From Edaphochlamys debaryana (taxonomy: Eukaryota > Chlorophyta > Chlorophyceae > Chlamydomonadales), in NCBI GenBank assembly GCA_016858145.1, contig JAEHOE010000021.1, positions 744,001 to 808,000 of the forward strand: 64,000 nt of DNA, read 5' to 3'. Positions 1 through 10,600 of the stretch are shown here, piece after piece (position 1 is the stretch's first letter; each line of letters starts with the position of its first letter). The notes under the pieces were generated by a model. It ran no database searches. It saw only the letters and a list, made by a program, of their open reading frames with translations, and was not told the origin of the DNA. Both the position numbers and the translations under genes were made by a program.

Positions 1-267
1 GATGGCACGAAGTCAATGCGCCGAAGCTCGGCACCTGTATGTGTGGCATCATGTGCTTCGTTTGCAGCCAATCAACGCACCAGGCCACAAAGACAGCAAC
101 TATCAGCCACTCCAACAACCTACCCATGCAACAACGTACCCAACTGCCCACGCCCCCGCACCTCCCGATCCATAGTTGGAAGTCGGACGGAAGTTGAATG
201 TCCCTACGGCGGATGATGGAGGGTGGAAGATGCAGCAGTATGGGAGAAGTAGTCCAGATCCGTCAGC
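1..267. other. Window edge, no gene recognised
   Basis: No coding exon could be supported here. If the putative stop of the minus-strand gene ending at 268 is really a splice donor (the sequence AAGTAAGC fits a donor), further exons would lie here or beyond the window, but none is recognisable. Confidence 0.4.
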
Positions 268-3200
268 TTACTTGGAGCAGGGTTGGAGCAAGGTGGGTTC
301 CCGCAAGGTGCCTAGGGGCACGCAATCACCGCAAATGTTTGCATGCGCCGCATTATCGACGCACTCACGGCTCTGACCGCAGACGTTCCAGCACCACTCC
401 CCTCCGACGGGGACTGTGCCACATGGGTTCACGCAGGTGCGAGGCAACACGGGGCCGGTGGGCGGTGCGCTCAGCACGCTGCAGTTGCCCCAGAGGCAGC
501 TGTTTGCGTCGTAAGCCAGGCATTCAGGGACTCCGGTGTCCTGGTTGACTCGCGCAGGCAGGTCCCCCATGGGGGTGCAGACGCACGACCAGCCCAGCTG
601 ACGCAGCGTCAGGGCTGGGGGCAGCAGGGGAAGGTGGGGAGGGGCGGCGGGTAGGGTGGGGGCGGTATGTGCAGCACGCGACGCAGGAAGCCTTGAGCTG
701 TCTCAGCACCTCTTTACGGCAGCTAGCCGGAACTGCTCTTTGGGCGTCGGTACCCGTTCGCGCGAATGAATGAAGCCTGCCACGGGAGATATCGAGCCCA
801 CCAAGCCACAGGATGTGTGCAAGGTACCTACCCCTTGTACATCGACTAGCCTAGGTTTCGTTTACTATGCGAACCTTGAGTGGGTGTGGGCGGAGGCGAG
901 GGCGGCGGTCGCGGCGGCGGAGTTGGCGGCGCTGGCGGGCGGAGGCCGGCAGTCCCGAACAGCAGCGGGCATGCTCTGTCCAGGGCCGCGGGGTATCCGC
1001 TGACTGCCGGGGAGGCATCGCAGGCCCTCTTTGAGGCGACGACGCCCCGCTGCCCGCTATCGCCCAGACACACCCAGTCCCGGACGCCATCGGCATCTGG
1101 GAGCGGCGGCGGAGGGGCAAATTAAACGTCTTTTTGGTTACTGTTAGTTAGAACCTAGAAGATTGGCGCATCCTTGCAATCCTCAATCGCCGTCCTGTAC
1201 GGCTAGCCCCGATACATAGCACGCGTAGCACGTGGGGCTCACCGCAGTCAACGCTGAGCATGCGCCCCTGACTGCAGAGCGAGCCAGCCGGAAAGGCGCA
1301 GGACCCTGCAAGGCAACAAGCAGCGGCAGCGTGCGTGCCGTGCGGCGTTAGACTGTATGCCCTAAATATCACCCCGCTGGGTTCCCTGTCAGCAGCTAGC
1401 ATAGTACAGGCGGTAGATAGACTGCCCTACAGCTCCCAGTGACAGTGCGATCGATCCCGTAGATATATAGATATATAGCGGCGCGCCATACATAACGAAC
1501 TTACCCCGTGCAGTCAGGGGCGGGCAAGATGAGTCGGCTGCTAACAGGGAGCAGCCCAGCCTTGATCGGATAACCGTGAGGTTGCTGCGTTCGTCGTTCC
1601 GTACACACGCCAGGTCCCGGACGCCGTCTCCATCTGTCGATGCAATCGCATGCACTTAAATTGATTGCTGATAGATGCTGATCAAGCATCAGGTAGTGTC
1701 AGCCCATGCATGCATGCGTGCCCATCGTGCCATCCCAGCCATGCTGCCGGCACCCATCCACGCACCGCAGTCCAGTTGAAGGATCTCCCCACCAAGGCAC
1801 CATTCGCCGGGCGGCTTGGCGCAGAAGCCGCCCAGCACCGCTGGGCAGGCGGAAGCGGGCGCGTTGGGATAGCCGGTGTCGGCATCCTCCGTGCTGCACC
1901 CCCTGGAGCTGAGCGCAACGCCCCGGGCACCCGTGACGTCCACCAGCACAGAGTCCAGCAGGCCGTCTCCGTCTGTGGAAGGACATAACAAGAGCGGCAG
2001 TGGGCGGGAGAGTCAAGTAGCTAGAGTCAGCAGTGGGCACAAGCAGATCACGGTTATGTTCACCCGCGGTGGGGCGAGAGTGACTGCCCCGCCGCGCCGG
2101 TAACTGGACCCCCGACTCTGATACATGCCCTGCTCACCGCAATCCTGCTGCACCCTCGTCTCGCCGGGACCGCCTTTGGTCCACCTCCCGCATTCCACCG
2201 TGCGAGCTGTGGGGGTGCAGGGCATATATGGCAAGCAGAGGGCATGCAACTTGGCCAGATGGACGTAACCAAGCAACCTCGAAACCGCGTGCACCACGTT
2301 GCAGCAGAGCCGCAAACGGAGCGTGCGCGGCCAGGGCTTCCGATGGCCCCTGCGCAGCCCTGAGACGTGATCGCATAGGCTTAGCCCCTGCTCCGCCTCC
2401 AAAAGCCTAGATCGAGTGCGTGCCATGCTCTAAGCCATGCTCGAAAGACACCCAGACTTTTACTACGAAGCCCCTTGCACCTCACCTCCTCGCACCCATC
2501 CGAACCGAGGCGCGTAGGCCTCATGGATCCGCTTCAGGTCCGTGACGTTGAGGGCGCGGCTGTAGACCAGCACCACTCCCAGCTGGGTCCGGCCCTTGGC
2601 CGTGCTCATGCACGTGGAGGTCCCCACCGTCAGTCGGTCGGGCCCGATTGAGATGGGCGGCTGGTTGGCAAACGACTCCCGCAGCGCTATGCCCCCACTG
2701 GCGCTGATGGCACCGCCATAGTAGTAAGCCCCGCCTGTGCCGCCCCTCCGCCTGACAAACGCGTGAAGCGTCCAGCCCGGCTCCACAGGCACGGGCTTGG
2801 AGGTGTGGAAGGCGGTCGCCCCTGGAGTGGCGCCAACGATGTAGGCCTCACGGGTGCCGAGCGTGAGGCTGGTCGTGGCGGGCGCCGCAGCGCAGCTCAG
2901 CTCCGCAGCAAGGAAGTTCCCCCCCCAGTCGATGTTCGGGGTGTCGAGGGACTGAATGACGACAACCGTAAAGGGGGCTGTGGCGTCCGTGCTCCAGTTC
3001 CGCAGGTTGGTCCCCATGACACCGGCCACCGCGGTCAGGCCCAGCAGGGACGCATTGCGGTACATGGCGTAGGCGGTGCCCTCCACGCTCTCAAGGTTGA
3101 ATGCCTGATCACGCCCGAGGCCAAACTGGGGGTGGATGGGACGGAGTACCGTATTTTTAAACCGCGTGGGACACGGGGCGGATAAGAGAGCATCCACACG

Positions 3201-4225
3201 CAGCCCCAGCCAGTTACCGCTTGAGGCAGCCAGGCTCTGGCCCTTCGTAACCCGAGTAACCTAACCAGACGCCCCGTTCAGCGAGCTATGGGTTTTATTT
3301 GGCCTTCAGGTATGGAACCCCTCCAGCTGGTTGCCACAACTACAGAAACCGCCGTCGTGTCTGCGCTTTATGCTATCTAGGGGGTGTTGGGAGGCACTAC
3401 CGGAGCAGGGGGTGTCATCAGTAGGCACGCACGGAGCGTGACTGCGCCGCGGCGCCGCACGATCAGGCGCCATACGTTCCCTCCGGCCCTCCTTCCGCGC
3501 CCCTCCAGCCAGTCCTCGACAGAGTCCGCAGCCCGGCTATGGGTCACGCACCTGCACATCCCTCCAACCGGTGGCCTCTGAGGCGTCGAGGCGTGCCACC
3601 AGGACATTTCGAGCCGAGTCAAAGTGTGCGCACTCGGGCCGCAAGTCGGCCGGCAGGGCCGTGGCCACACCTGCACGAGGGGACAAAGCAAACCTTAGGA
3701 AAGAGAGCGGGCCTTACTCCAAAGCGGAGGGATGTGGCAGCCAGGGAAGAGGACGCGCAAGGGAACTCCGGCGCGCGGGTGGGAGAACACCGCCGGGGCG
3801 GGGAGCCGGGCGCGGGGGGTGTGGGGGGCTGCTTGGTGCGTACCGGGACATGCCCTGTGTAACCTCTGCCATCGTCAACCTGGCTCCCGTCTATTCTCCT
3901 CCTAGATTGCTCTGCCGTCTGCGTGCGTGTCAGTCCGCCGTCTACGTGCATGCCACTCGTTCCCGCCATTGCAGTCGACGTCGAGCTGCTCCACGTCTTC
4001 CACGTCCGCCAGCCCGTATATCTGACTAGCTCTATAGCTGGACTCGAACGCGTGCAAGGAGGGGCCTGCCCGTGGAAGCACTGCGAGCTGCGTACGCTGC
4101 GTAATGCTCTCACCCTGTGCAGCGGCCGAACCAAACCACAGCAGAAGTGGCGCGAGGAGCTTAATGGCACTCCGCGCACTCAGCAGACGCGCAGTCCGGG
4201 CTATAACCACACTCGGGCGCTTCAT
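268..4225 (-). CDS. Secreted modular protein: ConA/LamG-like domain plus Asp-rich repeat modules
   Basis: Nine exons: 4225-3946, 3670-3552, 3236-2486, 2206-2138, 1972-1766, 1633-1505, 1395-1243, 1096-875, 614-268; 758 residues. The ATG at 4225 gives a basic N-terminus, a hydrophobic stretch (LLAPLLLWFG) and a likely cleavage after SAAAQ, so the product is secreted or in the cell wall. Exon 3 encodes a concanavalin-like/LamG-type jelly roll ending in the typical pattern LGVVLVYSRALN...FGW. Later exons repeat a module that opens with D-G/A-D-G-x-x-D and closes with x-D-C; all are bounded by phase-1 introns. The loops resemble VCBS/FG-GAP calcium-binding loops. Exon 8 ends in a Pro-rich linker (RPPPSPPPTPTQ) like algal hydroxyproline-rich wall proteins, and the last exon is Cys-rich. 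The stop at 268 overlaps a good donor sequence, so the C-terminus may continue. Family assignment of the modules is inference; the lectin-like fold is more secure. Confidence 0.72.
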
Positions 4226-5478
4226 GGCGCCTGAGCGACCGCACGCCGCCAGCCAAGTGTCAAAACATATGAGCACGCAGTCAGCTACAGCACTGGCTAC
4301 AAGAGCTTTCTACTCTGTGAAGGTGAGTGCAGTGCCCGCTTCTTTTGGAAACGACAACGAATGAAGAGAAAGGTTTCAGCCTGTTTCTGTCTTTAGTGAC
4401 TCTCAAACATGCTCTTCGCAGCGCCAAGTATGCATGTCTACCTTGGCATCAACCCCGCAGGAGTCGTCCTTCTGAGGCCGAATGTAACTCGCGTTAGGGA
4501 GGACGACTGTCGAGCCCAAGGCGAGGGTAACGATTTTGATAAGCACTACAGTATTGAGCCGTACGAAGGCCAAACATGGCTTAACTGGTGGCGGAGGCTG
4601 GCATGTACATCTCCTCACACATCGCCGACCGGCTGCAGAATGAATCCCATCCTGATTCATCAGGAGTTGTTGTTGTTTATGAATATGTTGTTTCGATCTG
4701 GGCCCCAGGGTGGCAGATGAGCGGGCAAACTCGGCCTCGGCCGAAGCTTCGCCCCTCATCATGGATGTTTGGGCTCGGCCGAGGCCGAAGAGTCGCCCCC
4801 ATGTGGGTAAAAACCGCCCCCAGGTGGATGGATGGGTTACTTGCTGAAACCCGTCTGGCGAGGGGCGAGCGTCGCTGGGCCCCCCGCGGCCCCCGGCCCC
4901 CGGCAGGGCCACGGCCAATCCTTGGCAACCCACCTAGGTGCGCCGTCACGTGCTTGCACGTGAAGCCGGGAAAGCCCTCCGCGCCGCCCAGGTACCTGTG
5001 GCGTAGGGGCATGCAGTAGACGCATACGGTAGGGCACTGCTGCACATGCCCACCGTCCACCTCGTACCCATGCCCAGCCCTACGCAGCCCCCCAGCCGTC
5101 CTTGCCTACCTCCCAACCGGGTGCGGATCCATTGCCCTCGCTGCGCTGTAAGCTTCCAGCTGTCCTCCCGCCATGGTAGGTCAGACACCCTCTATGCGCT
5201 CGCGCACTCGCTTGCCTTGCACTCCCTGCGTTGAACCCTCTATTCACCCACGGCCGGGCTTGCCATTCCTTGCTGACCGTATTCGTGGGGCACCTTGAGC
5301 CCACGCCCCGCCCTCCCCCCCCCCCGCCCCCCCGTCCTTGCCTACCTCCCTGTGGTACCCGCTGCTACCACCCCCGTGGTTGTCTATAAAACCCCATTTG
5401 AGCTCGCCCGCGCCTGGCCTTCAGACTTCAGTCCGTTATTTCTTGCTGCTGGGGCCTCGCCTTCGCTGGCACTCACCA
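4226..5478. other. Upstream region of the secreted-protein gene, no secure gene
   Basis: It contains a perfect 14-bp inverted repeat (4731-4788) and two weak minus-strand exon candidates: a short open stretch ending near 5110 and one at about 4935-4999 with plausible splice signals. Neither gives a recognisable protein. They could be remnants of a gene whose other exon is at 5479-5860. Confidence 0.35.
4731..4788. repeat. Perfect 14-bp inverted repeat with 30-nt loop
   Basis: The arms TCGGCCTCGGCCGA (4731-4744) and its exact reverse complement (4775-4788) can form a very GC-rich hairpin. No gene overlaps it. It may be a transposon or MITE relic or a structured regulatory element. Confidence 0.7.
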
Positions 5479-5860
5479 TGTCAGGGCCACGCTCCTCGGT
5501 CTTGCAGAGGGTGGGCTCTGGGCTGTCACCGCTCACGCCGTGTGGGCAGGTTGCGCCCTGAGCGGTGAGCGCGTGCGAGGCGTGCGGAGCGGCGGCCAGG
5601 CCTCTGCCAGGCTTCCCCGGCCGCCGCTGCGGCATACCGTAACCCTCCTCCACCATCGCGCAGTCACGCCGCTGGGAAGAGCTGGGGCCGCTGCCTGCCC
5701 TGGCTGCTGCTGGGGGATCAGGTAGACAGAGCACCGCCGCCGTGCTTTCCGCTTCGCAGCCTTTGCAGTCCTCGGTGTTTACAATGAAGGACCCCCCTGG
5801 GGTCACAGCGCTGAACGCTGGGGCCAAGCGACCCACCTCACGGGCTTGCCCCCTGCAAGC
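5479..5860 (-). other. Possible exon of an unknown or broken gene
   Basis: About 125 codons stay open on the minus strand between a candidate acceptor near 5860 (cttgcag) and a good donor at 5478 (ATG followed by gtgagt). The deduced peptide has a Cys-containing segment (NTEDCKGCEAES) but matches no family I recognise. It lies just beyond the 3' end of the LINE, so a host gene interrupted by the insertion is possible. This rests only on an open frame and splice signals. Confidence 0.2.
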
Positions 5861-6068
5861 CAGAACGCAAGTCCCTGTCATAACTTGCACTGACCACACT
5901 CAGGTCCCACCTTAGTCCTTGGCACGCAATGACCATGCTCAACGTGTATCGATGGCCTCTCCTCGGCCGCGCCTCCTACCAGTAACCGTTCACCGTTCAT
6001 CATGTGCTCACACTGTTGGCCGTACACCTCTCGATCCTGGCTCTCCCGACCCCACATTCACTCCCACT

Positions 6069-6251
6069 CTGCGGCTCCCTCCCGTTTGTTATGCGCCGCA
6101 GAGGACTATGTCCCCTTTCCGCAAGGTGCACATCCCATCAAACGCCACGTGTAGCTCGCCCCTGCCCTGCGGCTCCCTCCCGTTTGTTATGCGCCGCCGG
6201 GCGAACCCCCCCCCCCCCCTGCGGCTCCCTCCCGTTTGTTATGCGCCGCAG
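6069..6251 (-). repeat. Three copies of a 33-nt hairpin motif in the LINE 3' UTR
   Basis: Copies lie at 6069-6101, 6167-6199 and 6219-6251. On the element's strand each reads CTGCGGC, an A/G-rich loop, then GCCGCAG, giving a 7-bp stem. Copies 6069 and 6219 have complete stems; the middle copy has changes in one arm. The last copy starts 18 bases after the ORF2 stop. In other LINEs a 3' stem-loop is bound by the reverse transcriptase to start target-primed synthesis, so this is a candidate recognition element. That role is inference. Confidence 0.8.
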
Positions 6252-6268
6252 GGTGTGCCCCGCCTCCA

Positions 6269-9200
6269 TCAAGGGGCGTCCGGGCCTGCATACTGCACTG
6301 ATCCGTCCGCCCTGGCCGCTAGGAAAGGGTGGTCGGTTGGGACCTCATCCCAGCCCCTGTGCGTGAGCCCAACCTCCGCAAAACACTGCAAACGGCCCTC
6401 AAACTCGCCTCGTGCTACTGCTAAAGCCTGTGCCATCATCAAGGAGTGGTCCTGAGCGTCCCTGTGCGCATACTTGTACCTTCTGGCCCGGTCCATCGCG
6501 CATATCGCGGCCAGACACACCACGTCCCACACTCGCGCATGAATCCCGGTGCCCTCTGGGGGCACAGCAAGCCACACCTCGTGTCGTTTCACCGCCCTGC
6601 CAATACCATGACTGAGGCGCATACGAACAGCCACAGCGGCTGGACAATACCAGAAATGGTGGAGCCGATCGCCTTGCTCCATGGCCCGCCCACACGGACA
6701 CCTCGCCACGTTCTCAGTTCCTAACTGGCTCCGGTGCATGCCAAATCCCGGGAAGCCATCCATCGCCAGCCTCCACAAGGGCTCTTTATTGCCCGGATCC
6801 CACTTAATGCCCCACAACCTCGGCCAAACCGCTTTCAGACTTGCCACTGCTTCTGCTGATGCCGTGTCTGTGCCGTACGCCTCCTGAATGTAAAGTGCAT
6901 GCTTCCGTGCTAGCTTAACCCGAGCCGGTCCCAATTGCAAGTGCGTGGCCAGGCTAACTGTCATCTTTGCCAAGCTGACGTCCTCCCAGCCTATGCCCCT
7001 GGCAATGTTCGCCCAAGCCTCTTCTTCCCCTGGGGCGGCCGCCTGATCGTCCACCCCCCGTGCTGCTTTGGCCCACCCGGCCGGGAGCCGGCTAATAAGC
7101 GCGCCCAGGCGCTGTCCCATGTCTAGTCCATTGCGGAGTGCTTGTGGGAGTGCTCCCACCTGCGTGCCCAAAATGCTCTGTACTACCCTTTCGGTATATG
7201 ACCTGTTGATCTGGGCCCTCGCCCGTGCGAGAGCCCGGCCTATGCTGCCCTCCAGCCCGTGCATCCCTCGGATGCGCTCAAGCTCATCTAGGCAGCGGAC
7301 TGCCGTGCCTACTGTCCGCAGTCCCGGAACCGCGAACAGATCTGTGAACTCGCCTTCGAGGCCCCAGCTTGGGGCGTTGTTGTCGATGTTCCCCGCGGGC
7401 AGGGCTGGGTTGCCCCAAAGCGGTGCATTGCAGACCCAGGCTCCGGCTGGCATGGGAGCAATCACTTGGGCCCGGGGCAGCAGCGCTAGCGCGCCTGCCA
7501 CGCGCACCAGTGCTGGTGAGGTTGCGCGTTGGACTGTGGCCCCCAAGATGCGGAGACCGATCGACGAGGTCGGGCGCCGCATTGTCAGGAGGCAGAGCGG
7601 GTGTGCTGCTGGGTGGGTTGAGCGGAGCAGGGAGACGAGCGGCGCGGTCCACGGCGGGCGGTAGCGGAGGAGGCCGCAGGCGCCCAGAATGCCACGGACT
7701 GCCGCACTCGCGTGCCTGGCGCCAGTGTGCTCGACGAGGGGGAGCAGGCCAAAGCCGCCAACTGCCGGGGAGAGGTACATGCAGCTCGTGGGTGCTCCTG
7801 CGGGCAGTGCGTTGGGGTTGTCCCTGTATCGAGCAGGCGTCATGTTGTGGTCGGTCAGGGCCGCCACCGTGCCCACTAGGTGCTCTGTCGCCGTACGAGG
7901 GGGTAGGCCGTTGTGCTGGCAGTGGTAGAGGAGGGTGCCCAGGCCGTAGGCGGACAGGCATGAGGCAACGCCGAAGGCTGAGAGGCCCATCCTCGCGATC
8001 AGAGTCAGGCGGCTGAGGAACTTGTCCAGCAGGGGGGGAGGGAGGGGAGTGGCCGCCGTTGGTTGTGTGGAGAACGTGACGCCAAGGGTGCGTGCAGAGG
8101 CGGCGAGGTGGACGCCGGCAACCTGCTCCGCAGCCTGGGGTCCGGGGGGGGGATGCTGCTGGAGGGCCGGGGGCGGCGGCGTGCCGATGCGGAGGAGCTC
8201 GCACTTTCCCACGTTGAGGCGTTGGCCTGACGCTGCTGCGAAGGTGTCCATGGCGCTCATCAGGGCGGAGACGAGGGCGGTGGATCGCAGGATCTGTCCG
8301 TAGTCATCTGCATACTGGCTGGCTGTGAGGCGCGTGTTGGCTAGGGCGAACCCCAGTTCAAGTCGCTTGAGGAAGGAGAGCAGGGCTTGTCCGGGGGCCA
8401 GGTAGAGAAGGGGGGCCAGCGGGCAGCCCTGTCGTACCCCAGCTGTAACTGCCTTATAGCTGGAAAGCTGACCGTTGACCAAGGCAGCCGATCTGGTGCC
8501 CGTGTAGATCAGTCTGACCCATCTAAGAAAGCCATCGCCAACCCCCAGAGCATCCAGGCAGGCGAGGAGGAACGGCCTGTCCACAGTGTCGTACGCTTTG
8601 TGGAAGTCGAGGAAGGCTATGAGGCCCGACTCGCCTGATTTGCGCAAGGACTCAGCGAGCAGCTGCATGAGGAGGATGTTGTCGGAGATGAGGCGAAGGG
8701 TGAGGAAGGCGGTCTGCTCGTTGTCAATGGCCTCCACGAAGGCGGGGAGGAGGCGGCGGGCGAGGACGCGGGCAAGGAGGCGGTAGTCCGTGTCCAGGAG
8801 GGCGATTGGGCGGTACATGGCGGCGACAGCTGGGTCCCCGCCCTTGTGAAAGCACGAGATCACTGCGTCCAGAAAGCCTGCTGGGGTCGACTCGGTGGTC
8901 CCAATGGCGGTGAAGACGTCAACGAGGATAGGGGTTAGCTGTGCTGCGTACGCCTTGTAGAGATCCATGGGGATGCCATCTGCGCCGGGGGCAGTTCCGG
9001 GCCGGGCGCCGGCAATAGCTGTGGCTACCTCCTTTGCCAGAACCTCCGCTGCCCCCATCTCGGCTACACGGCTCGGCGGGCAGCGGTTGCCGGCTGCACG
9101 TAGGGCGTGTAAGACCTGTGCGCGGGCTTCTGGGTTGGCAGCTGCGGCTGTGCTGACTCTGCTCCAGAACTCTGCCATCACCTCAGGTAACTCTTCGGGA

Positions 9201-10600
9201 TTGGTTGCCTGGGACCCGTCAGGGCGCTGAAGCTGTCGTATGACGCAGCCACCTGAGACGGGGCGGATTAGTCGTGTGATGGCTGGGCAGGGGCGCTCCC
9301 CAGTCCGGAGCCAGGCTTGACGTGCGCGGCGGGCCCATGGTGCTGCGGCGCGGAGGCTGGCGGCGGCGGCAGCTGCGCGCGCGGCGGCCGCTGCTGACGC
9401 GGCGCTGAGGTCGCCCGCTGCTACGGCTGCAAATGCTGCGGCTTCTGCTTGGGCAGCCGCCTCTGCTTCTGCAGTTGCCTGCAGGCGGCGCTGGCGTGCC
9501 ATACGGTTGAGTCGGTTGCAGCTGATGAGGAGGGAGCGCTTGAAGCGGGTCCACCACTGCAGGCACTCGGCGGGCGTGGTTGGGCGTGCGGCACTCGCTT
9601 GTATAAGCCAGTCGCCAAACTGGTCTCGCAGGTCGGGGTGATCCAAGAAGTGGAGGCGGGCTCTTGGGAGGCCCCGCCCGGGGGGCCGTGCCGTATCAAG
9701 GGGGTTGATGTAGATGGAAACCAGCCGGTGGTCAGAGGGGCGGCCTGACTCCACGCGGCAGGTGGGCACGTGGGCCGCCAGGGGACTGGAGGCGAGAAGG
9801 CGGTCGAGGCGGGCGGCGCTGGCGCCGTTGGTGAACGTGTATGCGCGCTGCTCGGGGTGAAGGGCACGATAGACGTCAACGAGGCCTGGGCAGAAGGTGG
9901 AGAAAGTTGCTGTGGTGGCGGCATCGTCGGGGCGCCCATGCGCCGAGATGCTGTCCAGGGCGGGGTTGGGGACGAAGTTGAAGTCGGCTGCTAGGAGGTG
10001 GGTGCTCGTGGCTGACAGACTGGGGCCGAGGACAGTCTCAATAAAGCAACGTTGAGCTGAAGGGTTGGCGGAAGGAAGGTAGGCGCAGGTCAGCGTGAAG
10101 CTGTGGCCACCCCATCGTACTGGCAGCTGCACAAGTCGGCCCTCTGTGTCGGTCGTTGAAGGAGCCACAGGCACTTGTAGAGCTCCTCCACTTATCAAGG
10201 CTTTACGTATCAGGATGGCGACGCCGCCGGCTGGGCCGCCCCGTGGCCCCTGGCCTGCCGGCGACCAAAAGGATTGCCAGTCGCCCACGTGGAGCTGGGC
10301 TGCAATGACGCTCATCTGGGTCTGCACCCAGTTGGTCTGCGCTGCTGGGAGCTTAGTCTCTTGTAAACATACTACGTCAAGCCGCTGCCTCGCCCACTGC
10401 TGCATGAGGGCGGTAAGGCGATCCAGCTGACGGTTTCCACCCCCCAAGATGCCTCGTACGTTGTGGGTTGCGACCCTGAGCGGTGGGAGTCCCGCTCGCT
10501 CCCAAGGGCGGGCGCCCGGGCATTTAGATGAGGTCGCCCGAAGCCACCTCCGCCCAGCTGGCGGCGAGGGAGCGGCGCGCCGGGATGGCGTGGCCTCCAC
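6269..10600 (-). CDS. LINE ORF2: AP-type endonuclease plus reverse transcriptase
   Basis: 1443 open codons. Residues about 40-310 are an endonuclease/exonuclease/phosphatase domain (ATHNVRG, CLQETKL, AADFNFVPN, SDHRLV), which nicks target DNA. An Ala-rich spacer (about 350-420) leads to the reverse transcriptase, about 510-800, with YRPIALLDTDYRLLARVLA, AFLDFHKAYDTVDR, GVRQGCPLAP and the catalytic SQYADDYG near residue 763. A zinc knuckle of zf-RVT type (CPCG...HHFWYC) sits near 1305. The frame opens at a GTG; the first in-frame ATG is at about residue 66, already inside the endonuclease, so ORF2 cannot start at an AUG and keep that domain. It is +1 relative to ORF1 and overlaps its end by about 77 bases, so frameshifting or reinitiation is likely. 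Confidence 0.93.
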   Translation of the reverse strand: MEATPSRRAAPSPPAGRRWLRATSSKCPGARPWERAGLPPLRVATHNVRGILGGGNRQLDRLTALMQQWARQRLDVVCLQETKLPAAQTNWVQTQMSVIAAQLHVGDWQSFWSPAGQGPRGGPAGGVAILIRKALISGGALQVPVAPSTTDTEGRLVQLPVRWGGHSFTLTCAYLPSANPSAQRCFIETVLGPSLSATSTHLLAADFNFVPNPALDSISAHGRPDDAATTATFSTFCPGLVDVYRALHPEQRAYTFTNGASAARLDRLLASSPLAAHVPTCRVESGRPSDHRLVSIYINPLDTARPPGRGLPRARLHFLDHPDLRDQFGDWLIQASAARPTTPAECLQWWTRFKRSLLISCNRLNRMARQRRLQATAEAEAAAQAEAAAFAAVAAGDLSAASAAAAARAAAAAASLRAAAPWARRARQAWLRTGERPCPAITRLIRPVSGGCVIRQLQRPDGSQATNPEELPEVMAEFWSRVSTAAAANPEARAQVLHALRAAGNRCPPSRVAEMGAAEVLAKEVATAIAGARPGTAPGADGIPMDLYKAYAAQLTPILVDVFTAIGTTESTPAGFLDAVISCFHKGGDPAVAAMYRPIALLDTDYRLLARVLARRLLPAFVEAIDNEQTAFLTLRLISDNILLMQLLAESLRKSGESGLIAFLDFHKAYDTVDRPFLLACLDALGVGDGFLRWVRLIYTGTRSAALVNGQLSSYKAVTAGVRQGCPLAPLLYLAPGQALLSFLKRLELGFALANTRLTASQYADDYGQILRSTALVSALMSAMDTFAAASGQRLNVGKCELLRIGTPPPPALQQHPPPGPQAAEQVAGVHLAASARTLGVTFSTQPTAATPLPPPLLDKFLSRLTLIARMGLSAFGVASCLSAYGLGTLLYHCQHNGLPPRTATEHLVGTVAALTDHNMTPARYRDNPNALPAGAPTSCMYLSPAVGGFGLLPLVEHTGARHASAAVRGILGACGLLRYRPPWTAPLVSLLRSTHPAAHPLCLLTMRRPTSSIGLRILGATVQRATSPALVRVAGALALLPRAQVIAPMPAGAWVCNAPLWGNPALPAGNIDNNAPSWGLEGEFTDLFAVPGLRTVGTAVRCLDELERIRGMHGLEGSIGRALARARAQINRSYTERVVQSILGTQVGALPQALRNGLDMGQRLGALISRLPAGWAKAARGVDDQAAAPGEEEAWANIARGIGWEDVSLAKMTVSLATHLQLGPARVKLARKHALYIQEAYGTDTASAEAVASLKAVWPRLWGIKWDPGNKEPLWRLAMDGFPGFGMHRSQLGTENVARCPCGRAMEQGDRLHHFWYCPAAVAVRMRLSHGIGRAVKRHEVWLAVPPEGTGIHARVWDVVCLAAICAMDRARRYKYAHRDAQDHSLMMAQALAVARGEFEGRLQCFAEVGLTHRGWDEVPTDHPFLAARADGSVQYAGPDAP

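Noticed and set aside
5384..5899. A 171-codon minus-strand frame as a stand-alone gene
   Set aside because: Its C-terminal part runs past a strong donor into C-rich sequence; at most the portion to 5479 is an exon.
10500..10524. ATG directly after the ORF1 stop as the start of ORF2
   Set aside because: It is in the ORF1 frame, not the ORF2 frame, and runs to a stop without reverse-transcriptase motifs.
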